Shown: piece after piece, positions 1 through 11,272 of the stretch
How the letters are laid out: each line of letters starts with the position of its first letter
Numbering within the stretch: the stretch's first letter is position 1
From: Emydura subglobosa
Taxonomy: Eukaryota > Chordata > Testudines > Chelidae
DNA length: 64,000 nucleotides
Direction: 5' to 3'
NCBI GenBank assembly: GCA_007922225.1
Contig: ML680053.1
Span: 2,145,434-2,209,433 of the forward strand
Position numbers and translations under genes: made by a program
The notes under the pieces: model-generated
Seen by the model: the letters and a program-made list of their open reading frames with translations, nothing else
Database searches by the model: none
Told to the model about the DNA's origin: nothing

Positions 1-955
1 CCCAGGGAGGGGCTTTAAAAATGAAAAAGAAAAAAAAAGGGGCTATAAATGTGCTAAGTAAGGCCTGAGGAATCCATCCACCCAGGGCACGGAGGACTCT
101 TCCCCAGGAGAAGGCTATCAACAGTTGTCTTCAAAAAAACAGAAGAAGAAGAAGAAGTTTCTATCCTTATCATGTGAAGATGCCTTCCTATACAGGGCCA
201 GAGTGTAAAGCAATGGAGCATTGTCTTCCAGAGTCTGCAGACAGGCAGCTCCGGTGCCTCTGCCGCTGCTCAGGGATTTTCCCAAGCTGCAGCAAGGTGA
301 AAACTGACCAGAATCACTTCTACTTCACTCTGCTGTTGCTGCTTGGGAAAACCACACCGTGAGCAAGGAGTGAGGACACGGAGTCTACAGGATGAATACA
401 GTAGAGAAGACACCTTGTTGCTGCCATCATGGCAGCAAATAGGAGACTCTACAGCAGAGGCAACACATGGGGGGGGGGGCCATGCGGTGTCATGTGCCCC
501 CCACCTTGCTCGGTCACATGGTGCAGCCAAACTGCCTCCCTGCCGGGCACAGCTGAGCGGACAAACTGGGTCCCTCAGGCAAGGAGAGGCAGGAAGAAGA
601 GCTGAGACTTGCAGGGAGGGGCTGCTGCTTTCCAGGAGGAGCGGGTGTGACTCCAGCTGTTATGGGGTTGTGAATTCCCCCTCCCCAATCAGCAGGCATG
701 AGTCATCTCTGCTTTTCAGGAGAGAAACACAGAGAAAATGGTAAGGTCTAGGGTCAAGGCCCTGGTAGGAATCCAGGGTCGCTGATTTCCCAGACAGCCT
801 TTACCCCTGGACAAGGGGACTTTCGCTTCTTTCCGATTAGCCTGTGGTGATTAGGATTAGCCCTGTGACTATTTGGAATCTGGTCAAAGTTTCCAAGCCG
901 TCTCTGGGTGAGGGATGTGCATGGTAGAGAGACTGCTGGGATATGTCAGAAAACC
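1..955. other. Unassigned DNA, no gene seen
   Basis: No recognisable gene or repeat family. It contains an A-rich start, a short GAA/AGA microsatellite at about 138-157 and a G run at about 471-480. Open frames on both strands here are short, overlap each other and show no domain, so they are treated as chance. One splice-like pair (acceptor ending at 719, donor GTAAGG from 741) is discussed under findings. Confidence 0.5.
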
Positions 956-960
956 AAAGT

Positions 961-1200
961 ACAGGGGAGGAAAGGAGGGAGAGAGAGAATTTTAAGGTGT
1001 GTCTGTGATGGGGGGAGACAGGAGAGATGGAAAATACCTGGGAGCGACTAAAGAACACGGTGCAGCGAAAGGGGAAAGAAAGAGGCAAAGATGAGGGGAA
1101 TGGAAGGAAAGCAAAGGAAGGCATTAGACAAAGGACAGAAAGAGTGGAGTGAATCAAAGAGAGAATGAAAGAAAGAAAGAAGGGGGAAATCAAGAGAGGT
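961..1200 (+). repeat. Purine-rich tract (GA-rich low complexity)
   Basis: About 240 bp in which the plus strand is dominated by A and G, including GAGAGAGA and GAAAGAAAGAAAG runs. Such strand asymmetry can form triplex DNA, but simple low-complexity drift explains it equally well. The long minus-strand open frame over this tract is rich in S, F, L and P purely because of composition and is not called as a gene. Confidence 0.7.
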
Positions 1201-1429
1201 GCTAAGTGGGAGTGGATGAACAACAGCATCTGGTTAAAGGAATCCCATGTGCACACACAACTCAGAGTGGAGCTCTGTCCTGTCACTAGTTCAAGTATCC
1301 TCTGCAACTTTGCAGTGTCCCCCACCTCCACGGAGGAAGGGATGGAAGGATCTGTGAAACAACAAATAATATCTAGCTCTTACATAAGCCTTGTCAGCCA
1401 TAGATTCCAAAGGGGAGGATTTCAGAGGA

Positions 1430-1575
1430 AGGCAGTATCATTTCCCCCATTTCACAGATGGGGAAACTGAGACACAGAGCAAGGAAGTCCAAGATCACCC
1501 AGCAGGCCAGAGGCTGAGCCAGGACTCCTGATGCCAGCCCAGCATACTATCCACTAGACCACACTGCCTCTCTGT
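1430..1575 (-). mobile_element. MIR/CORE-type SINE fragment
   Basis: Read on the minus strand the block has the order expected of MIR: a tRNA-like head (GGTCTAGTGGAT-like), a degraded B-box region, then the AGTTTCCCCATCTGTGAAATGG core. On the plus strand the landmarks are GATGGGGAAACTGAG at about 1458 and CCACTAGACCACACTGCCTC near 1551-1570. The tail is weak or truncated. The family assignment is from memory of the consensus. Confidence 0.85.
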
Positions 1576-2634
1576 AGCCACCAACCCCCCAGCCCAACCC
1601 CCTCAAAGGGTCTGTGATCTTGCCCCCCCACACAGGGGAACCTCGGCAACTCTGCTATGTTGGGGGCCTCCCCGGGCCATGAAGATATACGGTGCGGTGC
1701 GGGTGGAGGAGCAGGCAGGGTCAGCGCCTTGATCTGCAGAACAGGCCTTTCCCCTGTGCCAGTCCCAGGGGTGTCTCTGAGCTCGCTGTCTGCGTTAGCA
1801 GCCCACCAGGCTCAGCGCCGAGGCCGCCAGGAAAGCAGAAATGGGAAGAATGCCACTAAATTCCCTGCGAAATGGCCCATGCAGTCCCTACAATCCACCA
1901 GAGCTTCTCTGAATAACCCCCTGCAAAGCAAAATATTTGCTTGCTGACTCCCTGTTAAATACCACGGGCACCGTGCCTGTGACCAGAGGGTGCAGGGGGA
2001 GCGAGATGAAGGGAAGTCCAACAGGATGGGCGCAGCCACCTGGTTAATAAGGAGGAGAATTAAATTACCAGCCATGGGGGCTCTTGGGCACAAAGGGGCA
2101 CTGGCTAATCGGTCTCATAGATGTTCCCTGGCACAGCAGAGCCCCACTGGGCAGGACCAAGGTCCCCGGCCTTTTATTTTAATTCTAAAACATCTCTCTC
2201 CCCGGCGTCCTGCATTCCTGCCTGCCAGCTCACAGCTCAGCCTCCCCAGGCAGCTTGGGCTGGAGGAGGTTGCTAAGGGTTGCCATGGGAACATCGAAAT
2301 TCGATCAGGTCCGGAGGCCAAAAAGAGTGAATAAATGGAGGTGTGTGTATGGGGGTGGGGAGGTTTGCAGTGCCGGCGAAGGGTCTGTACGGTGCCAAAA
2401 GGCTTTGCACAGGATTGGCCCAAAGAGAAAGGAGGGTCAAGGCAGCCGGATCTCATCCCCGAAAGGGTTAAAATCAGCTCTCAGCATCCTGCCCCTAGGG
2501 TACCGCTGGCCAGCCAGGGTTGATGCTGATGATGTGATGCTTCCAGCTGGCATGTCAGGGGCTGAGCAGGCTGCCACGCCACAGCCTACTGGGGTGCAGT
2601 GTGTGTGTGTTGGGGGGGATTCAAAAGTGTCCAC

Positions 2635-2895
2635 GGCTACGTCTATACTGCAAGGTGAAGGTGTGACTGCAGCAGGGGTAGGCCGACCTGAGAAAGCCTT
2701 AATCTAGCTCGAATGGGTAGCAATAGAAGTGTAGACGTGGTGGCCCAGGACTGCACCCAGAGCAGGGCTCTGGCCCACTGGAGGACTCGTATTCCGGGTG
2801 TTAGCCCATCCCACCACATCTCCACTGAATTGTACCCAGTCTAGCTAGCACAGGTCACATCTACCTGTGCCACCATCACACCTTCACCTGCAGTG
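2635..2895. mobile_element. Palindromic MITE, right end truncated
   Basis: The left end reads CTACGTCTATACTGCAAGG. The subterminal segment AAGGTGAAGGTGTGACTG recurs inverted at about 2872-2890 as CACACCTTCACCTGCAGT. An internal GTGTAGACGTGG lies at about 2731. These ends match the GTCTACACTG-type termini of a common reptile non-autonomous DNA element family. The right terminus stops where the neighbouring SINE begins at about 2900, so the element is truncated or was joined to older sequence. Confidence 0.6.
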
Positions 2896-2902
2896 GATGG
2901 AA

Positions 2903-3055
2903 GGTCTATTACCTTTAGAGAGGGGGAACTGAGGCCCAGAGAGGCTAAGTGACTTGCCCAAGGTCACACAGGAGGTCTGGCAGAGCAGGGACTTGCACCC
3001 AGTTCTCCCAAGTCCTAGGTTAGCTCTCTAACCAATGCACCATTCTTCCTCCAGT
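2903..3055 (-). mobile_element. MIR/CORE-type SINE
   Basis: Plus-strand landmarks are GGGGGAACTGAGGCCCAGAG, AAGTGACTTGCCCAAGGTCA and a degraded tRNA-like head ending near 3050 (TAGCTCTCTAACCAATGCACC). The order shows a minus-strand MIR. The AACTTGCCC/AGGTCACAC core is close to consensus, so it is one of the better-preserved copies in the first 10 kb. Confidence 0.88.
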
Positions 3056-3059
3056 GTCC

Positions 3060-4215
3060 TTTTATAAATCACAGATCTGATGTGTCCCCCACAACTGTCA
3101 TCTTAGCTCCGTCCCTGTCTTTCAGGCTGAAGGACAGAGCAGCAGAGACAAAGGCACTCTCTAAGCCAGCGGACGCCGCTGAGAGGATCTCTGCAGCGTG
3201 TCAGCCCAGAAAGACACCCAAACCCTGCAGAAGGCTCCAGTCCAGCTTCATGGAAACCGGAGTTGCCTCCCTGAAAAGTTTATCAGGAACTTTCCAACGG
3301 GAGGGACATCCTGATGGAAGCGCATTGTTATTCCTCCGGGACAGACCGACCATCCAGGGCCGGTTATCTGTGTCACTACCGAGGGACTGACTCAAGCCGG
3401 AGCAGTCGTAAAGAGTGAAGCTCTCACAATGAGCCTTGTTAGCCGCCGGCTAGGCAGGTGTCCCTCACCACAGAGAAACTCTGAGCGAAGGGCTAGTAAC
3501 CACCGACGCCAAAGCAACTATTGTTCATTTAGACATCTGTAACCCCACCATCAGTTAGACAGGCGGGTGCTTTGTAAGCGTCAAAGCTCTGATCTCGTGC
3601 AGAGCATTTTCCAGTGCTCAAAGACAGCACCAGTGGAAAGTGTTCAACACCCCGCAGGATCGGACCCCAACCTCCCAGAGGCATGATGAGAAATTTAGTG
3701 CAGAACCTGGTCATTCTCTACCTTGTATATATGGCCAGATGTCTGAGGCAAACTCTCACTTGGCAAACATCTGGTCTGCTACAGGAGGAGAGAGACAGAA
3801 CGTGACATTTGAGAGTTACGTAGTTGTCAGTGGGACCCACTATTAATTACATTGGCAATTTGGCACCTGCTGATTGTGGGAATTAAAACAGAGGCGGGAT
3901 TGGGACTCTCTGGAAGACACGGCCCTGAGCGTTCATACAGAGCAAACAGGACTTGGTTTTTCCAGGTCATCAATGCATTTGCCTCAGGAGAAGATACGGT
4001 TCAGTCAAGCTCAGCTTGGACATGAACTCCCAGGGGGAGTAGTTATTGCAAACCTGATGGACAGACCCCGAAGTCTTTCAGAGTCCCGCAGGTTTGTACA
4101 CAACAGATCACCTAGAAAAACGCTCTCGCCAGCTCAGCCCAGAAAAGACAACAAGCCCGAAGCGCTACGCGTGTACGTCGTTAAAGTGAAACCACGTGAC
4201 TTGGCAGTAGGTCCC
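3060..4215. other. Unassigned DNA, no gene seen
   Basis: No known repeat family or gene recognised. A plausible acceptor (CCCTGTCTTTCAG, ending at 3125) precedes a frame of about 88 codons to a stop at 3388, but no good donor closes an exon and the translation matches nothing familiar. It is not called as an exon. Confidence 0.4.
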
Positions 4216-4220
4216 GGCAC

Positions 4221-4260
4221 AGCCATGCTATTCATTTCACAGCCATGCTATTCATTTCAC
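4221..4260. repeat. Perfect tandem duplication, 20 bp x 2
   Basis: The 20-bp unit AGCCATGCTATTCATTTCAC occurs twice head to tail with no mismatch, and the base order CAC also precedes the first copy. A perfect copy in otherwise diverged DNA suggests a recent replication slippage event, or possibly an assembly artefact. Confidence 0.95.
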
Positions 4261-5109
4261 AGGGAGTGGATTCCTTGAACAGCCTGGACCACGTCATTTT
4301 CTGTTCCTCTAACTCAAAACACACGGCAGGACGCCCCGAGCTGGGCAGCATCAGGTACAAGTGCTGGAGAGAGCAGCCACTCGCCCTGGTTTACTCCATC
4401 CAAGCCAGGGTTATTCTCTGCCCCAAATCAATTGTAAGTTACACAGCCGGCTCCTGAGGATCTGGAGGATCCGGACTCTGCCTTTGAGGGATCCTTGATT
4501 TTCGAGAGAGGCACCAAAAGAGGATTCAGCCCCCATTAAACCCCCACCTCCAACTCCGACACACTCAAGTACCGGCAGCGCAATGCTGCTGGAAGCTCTG
4601 TTAAAGGGGGAGCTGCAAATAAGATACTGAAATTCTACCTGCATCAGCGATGCGTGCTGAAAGCCTCCGCCAGCCAGGTTTAGAGAGGCATGCCACAGAC
4701 AACCAGGCTAACACCGCCCCCGAGCCTAGGTGAGCAGAGAGGTACACTGAATCCCCCCTTACCCAGCTTACCAGCAATATCAACACCTCTCTTGGCCTGC
4801 ACGGCGTGTTCAATGCCCCTGTCAGCCTGATCTGGGTTGCGACAGCTCCAACAAACCTCTGGACCGAAAATCAACAACTGCACTGGGACCCATTGCATTG
4901 GGCCATGTACCTAGTGCAAACAAGCTCCCTGGCCCCAGCTCCGCCTCCAATGCTATTCCCACAGCCACTGTGTGACCCGACTCTGATGGTTACCACGGCA
5001 ATTGGGACATGCAGCAGGTTGCAAGATCAGGATCCAAGGAAGGCCAGGCCCCAGTCGATTGATTTCTGATCTGACTTGGGTCAGACAAAGTGGTCTAAAG
5101 CAGAGCATT
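4261..5109. other. Unassigned DNA, no gene seen
   Basis: Moderately GC-rich sequence without a recognisable gene, SINE core or CR1 end. Short open frames on both strands overlap and carry no motif. Confidence 0.4.
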
Positions 5110-5168
5110 GTTAATGATTTGTTTCAGGATGGGGGCCCATCGCGCTAGGTGCTGCACATGCATTTCTG
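5110..5168 (-). mobile_element. SINE 3' tail fragment (MIR-like)
   Basis: The GGGGCCCATCGCGCTAGGTG block at about 5131-5152, followed by CTGCACATGC, resembles the reverse of the GTACAGCGCCTAGCACAATG-type tail seen in fuller copies in this window (31.5, 62.4 and 63.8 kb). Only the tail is present. Confidence 0.5.
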
Positions 5169-5182
5169 AAGATGCAGAATCA

Positions 5183-5282
5183 AAAATGCAGGGTTGGAAG
5201 GAACCGGGAGAGGGTCATCAAATGTAGGGTTGGAAGGAAGCGGGAGAGGTCATCTAGTCCAGCCCCCTGGCCCCTTCTCTGA
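5183..5282 (-). mobile_element. CR1 LINE 3' end with internal duplication
   Basis: On the minus strand this reads as the classic CR1 end: GGACTAGATGACCTC, then the CCTTCCAACCCTA block. A 36-bp unit containing GGGTTGGAAGGAACCGGGAG is present twice in tandem (about 5187-5222 and 5223-5256) with a few differences. CR1 copies are normally 5'-truncated, which fits the short length. Confidence 0.85.
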
Positions 5283-8020
5283 ATCGTTTCTGAGCTAAGC
5301 AGATGAGCAACAGATGAAGGGGGGAAGGGGAGAGACAATTCAATGGATAATGGGTTTATAGATAGACACGTTTGCCCATTTATTTCTGTTTTTATAAATA
5401 GATACGAATGTCAGGGTCAGCTAACCCTGTCTGCCCCTTGAGCTCTTATTGGCTTCACAGCCAACTTCCAGCTGTCCAGGGGCCTGCGGCAAAAGGGTCT
5501 CAGCCCCGCTCCTAGAGAACACGGACACCACAGCCGACACCCCGGCTGAAATCTCAGCAGAGAGGCTACAACTAAACTCTCCTTGCTTCTGGAAGGGGTG
5601 GTTCCAGGCCAGGCTCAAGAGGTGGACTTTAGAGGAAGCCGGCGCTGCTTTTCAGCCCTGCTGTACCTGCTCTCTGGCTAAACGAGGCCTTTGCCCCCCA
5701 GGGCTGCGGATCAGGCACTAAAGTCAGAGCTAATACAATTGAAGAAACAAGCTGAGGGAGAGTACGGACCCAGCAACGGCGCTCTCTTCATTTATTCCTA
5801 ACGAGCCTACAGAGAAGGGTCTGTAATGAGTGGCATCAGGAAATGGCGGGAATAGCTTGCAGGGGAAAGGCACAGGCTGGCCTGTTATTAAAATAACTTG
5901 GCATTTCTGCTAGTAAAAATGACCCTGTTTGCAGAGCTGGTCACAGCATGTTCTTAGGAATATGCTAAAATAGGGAGAAGCGTGGAACCAGTCATTCCCG
6001 TCCCAATTACTTACTCTCTGGTTACCGAAAATAAACAGGCAGCCAACATGAAGGGCCACTGGTTGATTTACACACTGCCCTGTTTGTGTCAAGGTCACCA
6101 TGGGGCACTTGAACACCTGGATTGACTCCAGTGGATCTATCTGTCCATTTCCTCTGCAGGGCCCAAGCCTAATTTTTCTGGGCCCAGTACAAACTTGTAA
6201 CCCGGGCCCCCTCCCACACACGTACCCATGGGGGTTGCAGCCTGGGCTGGGCCGCCCAGGGCCTCTGGGCCCTGGTAAAGTGTACCCTTTTCCCCTGTTC
6301 CTCTGTATCCCCTGCCTCACACGCCCCACCCTGACGGACATGTATGCCACCATCGCTCTTAGTGCCCTCCTATCCAGTAATGACCGGTTTCTCATTGCCC
6401 CTCTATCCCCCTTCATCCCAACGTGTATCAGTTCTAACTGAAGGCTTGGCTGACAGGGACAGACTCCAGGATTAACAGGTGATTCTGCGGTAGGGTGACA
6501 GATGTGCCCCTTTAAAACACCACCCAGTCCTGCACCACGGGGAAACGGCGTGCTTGGCAAACCACCAGTGCAGAAGGGTTCGGGTACGCTCTGTGGTGGT
6601 GGTCAGGGTACTAGCGGGACGGGCACGCGCTAATCCAGAGCTGCACGCAATGATTCCAGCTAGCAAACACGTTCCACAGTCTCAGCTCCCAGGCCGGGGA
6701 AGGAGAGCAGTATTAATCGCTAGCCGCTCGGGGCTTAAAGCAATACCGCTGTGCGTACACGAGAATCTCCTAGAAGGACACAGAGGGCAAAGCCTGGCCT
6801 GTCTTCTGTGGGTGCATTGGGGTGAGTGGCAAAGCGCCCATCACCAGGGGGACAGGAGTCTCCCCCAACTCTCCGAGGCATCCCTGGCACACAAAGAGTT
6901 GTGGCCGGGCCCCACCAATGCGTGCATGCTGCTCTGCATGGCAGGCGCTAAGCAGGAGGGCGTGCTGTAAAGGGGCTCATAGATGGGTTATAAGGCACCT
7001 TCCGCTTGCGGCTCCAGGACTTCTGGCATGGCCAGCCCTGCTCTGCTCCCCCAGCACCCTGCACGGTCAGTGCCCCGAAGGCAGAGTTTCTCACGAGGCT
7101 CAGTTACACAGGGAAGAGGAGAAAGACCGGGCATGCCACTCCAGATCCGATTCCTCGAAGAACAAGGAGAACCAGCAGCACCTGGTTTATCAGATCTAAT
7201 TGAGACTGGGGCAGATCAGATAACCGGTCATTCTGGAGACCGGGCAAAGAGATTCAGCCCCGGGCAGTGGGGCTCAGGTCTCAGCTGGGGCTGAAACATC
7301 AATTTCCCATCCCATGCTGTATGCCTGTGCGTGGGCTGGTGGTTCGGTCAATCCAGAGAGCCAGATAATGGAGGCTCGGATAAACGGGGCTCTTCCGTGC
7401 TCTGCTAGTGGGGGGGAGGGGATAAATTGGATACCAGTACTAATAAAGCAATATACAAAGCAACCCCCTTGCCGTAGGCAGCGCTGGCTTTCCACAGACC
7501 TGTCCTGATGATCAGCCAGAGCAATGGTGGGAGGAGGAAAGGTCACCCAGTGCATCTTCTCCCTGACACGGAGGAAAGGTGGCTACATGCCAGAAAGGGG
7601 CCCAAGCCCTTCCTCCAGAAATCTCCCCCTCTCATCGCCTGACTGCTGATTTATCCGCTTCACCCCAACATAGTTGGGGGGAAAGAGGGAAACGGGGCCT
7701 GTTTATAGAGGGCAAACTTCAGCTCCCCCAGAATAACTCTCAGCACGTCAGATCTGCAAGACATTGGGCAGACATTAGCTGACCACACCCCCGTGAGGGA
7801 GGCAGTGTGCGCCCACCTCTGGGCTGGAACGTGGCAGCTGTTCACAGAGGACACTCACAGGTCATAGCTAATGCAAGAGATGGTTCACTCTGTTTCCAGT
7901 TCAGCAGCCAGAATAACACGGGAGGGTTAAACGCCAAGCAGCTGTCCTTGAACATGGGGGATGCTTCCCCTATCCTGGGAGCCAACTGGCAGGTCTGGGG
8001 ACAGAAAGGGTAAGCAACAT
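5283..8020. other. Unassigned GC-moderate DNA, no gene seen
   Basis: Nearly 2.7 kb without a clear gene. The longest frame is about 216 codons on the minus strand (6560-5910); it overlaps a plus-strand frame and has no recognisable domain. The 6100-6300 part is C/G-rich with repeated GGGCC words. I see nothing here that can be assigned to a repeat family with confidence. Confidence 0.4.
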
Positions 8021-8034
8021 TGGCCCCTGGGACT

Positions 8035-8285
8035 GAGGGATAGGCTGGTGGACTCTCAGACACAAGTCCGGGGACCTGGGCCCGACCTGCATCCACACTG
8101 CAAAAGGACAGAGTTTGGATCTGAAACCCAATGAGAGTCGGGCTCAGACCCAGCCTCCAGTGAGTCCTAGGACCCAGGCCCTTACTGACTCGAGTCGGAC
8201 AGATTTGGGGGCTGAGGGGGAGGGCTGGGCTCGAGCCTGAATCTAAGCCCGGGCTCACACCGCGGTGTAAACACACCCACAGAGC
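8035..8285. mobile_element. Possible degenerate palindromic MITE
   Basis: CATCCACACTGCAAAAGG at about 8091 and the reversed-looking GCGGTGTAAACACACC near 8262-8277 bracket a core of CAGACCCAG / GGGCTCGAGCC / GGGCTCAC words. This layout resembles the better-preserved elements at 36.68-36.94 and 51.0-51.3 kb. Divergence is high, so ends are approximate. Confidence 0.4.
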
Positions 8286-9262
8286 TCCACGCACCACTCA
8301 AGTCCCTCCTGAGAACCCCGTGCAAGCCGGGGGGAGGAGAAGGTGGCACTCAAGGGTTGCTTGGTCCTCTGCTAGACCAGCCCCTGGCTTGGCGATGAAT
8401 TTCACCCTACAGTGCCCAGAGCGGCCCCACGCGACCGGGAGAGGCCCCGGACCCCACTGACGCTGCAGAGGGAACGTTGGGAGGCAGAATTGAGTGACTC
8501 ACATCAGAACGTGCCCGGGCCCTAGGGTGGACACCCCTCTCCTTTCAAAACACCCCAGTACATTGTTAGCAGCCGCAGGCGGTCAGGATCTCTGCCGTCG
8601 GCGCCACCTGAAAGAGGTCACTGCCAGCAACACCGGCCCAGCGTGAGCTCCAAGGGGACAAGTGCCACCTATCGAGGATCTGATTCTCATTTACCCTACG
8701 GCCCTGTTACTTTACTCTGCCCATACGAGTGTCCATGTCATTTCAGTCCCCGGCCGGAATCAGGCCCTGAATCATCAAAGCCGCTCCCTGCAGCAGCTGT
8801 CTGTTCTCAGCTGTCTCCCATCCATGCACTGAGCCAGTCCAGCACTGCCTGCTGGGTCGGGCCGGCGCACGATGCAAAGCCGCGTGGCCGCCGGCCCAGG
8901 GGAGAACCTGGCGTCTCTGAGCTAGGCACACTCCTGCCTTCAGCTGTCCACACACGCACCTGGTAACCAAAGCCAGGCTGGGATCAATCAAATGGAGGCG
9001 AGGGAAGGCGGATGAGTGAAGGCATTTCAGATTAACGGCAGCACACTTCACAGAGAGCCTGCCCAGGTGATGAGGCTCTCAGGACCGCATGCTTCCTCTC
9101 TGGGTGCCTCTCACCACAGTGACACTGGGTGCGTGGGGAAGGGGTGAGCTGGACACCTCTGAATATCAGCCCACAAAGGGGCGCTCTTCTGAGACTGCGC
9201 TCTGGTGATGATTGCACTTTGCGACTGCGAACTGCTGTATTACGGTAATGCCAAGTGGCCTC
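8286..9262. other. Unassigned DNA, no gene seen
   Basis: No assignable gene or repeat. CpG dinucleotides are moderately frequent around 8560-8900, but there is no promoter-like arrangement or coding exon nearby, so no CpG island is called. Confidence 0.4.
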
Positions 9263-9264
9263 CA

Positions 9265-9352
9265 GTCAGAGATCAGGGCTCTGTTATGCTAGGTCCTATA
9301 CAAACGCACAGGAAGAGACATCCTCGACCCCAAAGGGCTCGCAATCTATGTC
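9265..9352 (-). mobile_element. SINE 3' portion (MIR-like)
   Basis: Plus-strand order GATCAGGGCTCTGTTATGCTAG, TCCTATACAAACGCA and CCCCAAAGGGCTCGCAATCT corresponds to the reversed 3' half of the same SINE type seen more fully at 45.4 kb. The tRNA-like head is missing. Confidence 0.6.
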
Positions 9353-10185
9353 TGTGAGGGGCAGCAGCTGAGTACGGCACACGGGGGGAGCACCAGGTGA
9401 CAATGCGAGGGTTTGGATGACTGTCGGAACAAGAGGTCACGGCACACCCGCTGCTCAGCCACGACTGGGTGGATTTCATTCCAACGGCACATGGCATGCA
9501 GCATTCCAGCATCTCACCTGGCCCCATGCTTCACGTTCGGATAGCACATTTCAGCCAAGAAGCCCTGGTTTTGTATAAGGCTTCCCCATCCCCTAGTCTC
9601 CAAGTCAGTCCTGCCTAGCCGTCGGGGAGAGACAGTGACAGGGAACTGCTTGTGGTCGAGGCAGAACCAGGGCAGCCTGCCAGCCCAGCTCCGAGCATCA
9701 GAGGGCTTTGGCGGGTAATTCAGGGGCTCTCTGAACCTCCTCCAGCCAGTCCAACAGAAGGGCCATTCATGCTGGTCAATATAGACACTATGGCTCCTCT
9801 ACGGCAGGGCCTGGGAAAAACATTCCTGCTCTCAGATGAAACCGACAGGTTCAATAGGCAGCTGACGGGCAAGAGCTGCTGAGCGGGTTCACAAGCTGCA
9901 AGTACTTGTCCTGCGCTACCATTAGAGCTGGGGGGGCTGGGCACCAGGGACTTTCCCATCAGGTCAGGTGGCTGGTTCAGATCCAGCCCAGGGACTCACG
10001 GGAGGCAAATTCCACTTTTCATTGTGAACCAGGGTCTAAACATCGGAGCCTTTATTCACCCCCAGGCACTGGTGCTAAATGGGAGCTTTGCGCAAAGATC
10101 AAGGTGAGCGTCTGGCAGGGACTGGGTTGCTGGTGACTGTTATTTACGGATGCTGGCACATTCAGTGTCACGCAGTGGATAACTC
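9353..10185. other. Unassigned DNA, no gene seen
   Basis: No gene seen. A GGTTCAGATCCAGCCC word at about 9974 resembles a pol III B box but lacks a convincing A box or SINE body, so no element is called. Confidence 0.4.
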
Positions 10186-10189
10186 TGAC

Positions 10190-10320
10190 CTCTGCTATTT
10201 CTCCCTCTCACCCTCCCTTCTCGAATTCTCTCCTTCTTGCTGCCGTTGCGTCTCTCCTCCTTTTCCCCATCCACATGCCCTTTCCTGCCGCAATTCCCAA
10301 TTCTCTCCCCGTGCCGCCTG
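10190..10320 (+). repeat. Pyrimidine-rich tract
   Basis: About 130 bp dominated by C and T on the plus strand (CTCCCTCTCACCCTCCC, TCTCTCCTCC). It is the strand mirror of the purine tracts at 961-1200 and 25260-25365. Frames read through it are low-complexity and are not genes. Confidence 0.65.
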
Positions 10321-10789
10321 CTAAAACCATCAGCACTGACATAGTTAAAGTTGAGATTAAAGCATTTGCATTTTTGCCGGCATGCCAATGAGATTAACTG
10401 AGGATAGGAAGGTTTACACTTCTCTAAGCCATCGTTTCAGGCTCTCTGCAGAGTCAGGAAGGAAACACCATCTTGGGTTACCCTCGATTCACAGCTGGAA
10501 GGTTTTCTTTGCAACCGCAAGGACTACCCACTTGGTTTAAAGGAACACCCTGTGATTATGCAGAATCTGAATGTGTCATCCAGGGCACATAAAAATATCA
10601 GGTCTGATGCACCGGACAAAACCAGTCAGCAACTGAGGACCGCTTGGTAGCCAGTGTGATGCCGTTTGTAATTTCAGTCCCGGTCAGAGGGTCCACACCC
10701 TCAGACTATCGGCAGTAACCGGAATTGAAACAGACTCCCAATAGGAGCCATGGGGGCAAAATAACCAAGAGTAAGAAGCAGCTTGATCA

Positions 10790-10885
10790 GTTTACAAATG
10801 GGATGATATCATGGGATTGCCTGCGATCCAGGCTGGACTCGACGACCCAGGGGATCCCTTTCAATCCTATGTTCTGAGCTGGCAG
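10790..10885 (+). mobile_element. CR1 LINE 3' end fragment
   Basis: GGGATGATATCATGGGATTG, then GGCTGGACTCGACGACC and CCCTTTCAATCCTATG in order match a CR1 3' terminus (GGACTNGATGACC...TCCCTTNCANTCCTATG). Only the last 100 bp or so can be recognised. A CR1-tailed tRNA SINE has a similar tail and cannot be excluded. Confidence 0.75.
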
Positions 10886-11223
10886 TTCCAGAGAAAACCC
10901 AGGCCCTGGAGGGACCGTCGTCCCTAGAGGTGCTTGCGGCCGGTGGGCAGTGGGTGTGAAGGCAGCCCTGCTGCTGCGTGTGCGGTGTCCGGGCTGGACT
11001 AAATGAGGACACACAGCTTTCGAGAGGTCTGAGCAACATACAGAAGCTAACCTCCAGCACATGCACCGCTCTGCTCCACCCCCAGCGGAGAGAATCAGGG
11101 CAGGCTTTATCAGGGCAGGCTTCATCAGGAGCTGCACAAGCCTGCCTGGGTACTCCGTCAGTTCGCAATCCTGCCGCATCGCAGCTCTGGGTGCCTGAGC
11201 TAGCTAGACCAAAGCTAGCTGGA

Positions 11224-11272
11224 GTACGTCTAGACACGCTGCAGCCCAGCCTCGGCTGCAGTCTAGACGTAC
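11224..11272. repeat. Short near-perfect palindrome with MITE-like ends
   Basis: The left arm 11224-11246 (GTACGTCTAGACACGCTGCA...) pairs with the right arm 11254-11272 (GGCTGCAGTCTAGACGTAC), leaving a 4-base bulge (CACG) and a 7-base loop. The outer bases (GTACGTCTAGAC/GTCTAGACGTAC) match the termini of the GTCTACACTG-type MITEs elsewhere in the window. It may be a MITE collapsed to little more than its ends. Confidence 0.8.

Noticed and set aside
5910..6560. 216-codon minus-strand frame
   Set aside because: Long by chance in GC-rich DNA; overlapped by a 113-codon plus-strand frame, no recognisable motif, no intron-exon logic.
8560..8960. CpG island
   Set aside because: CpG is only moderately enriched by eye and there is no promoter or exon nearby.
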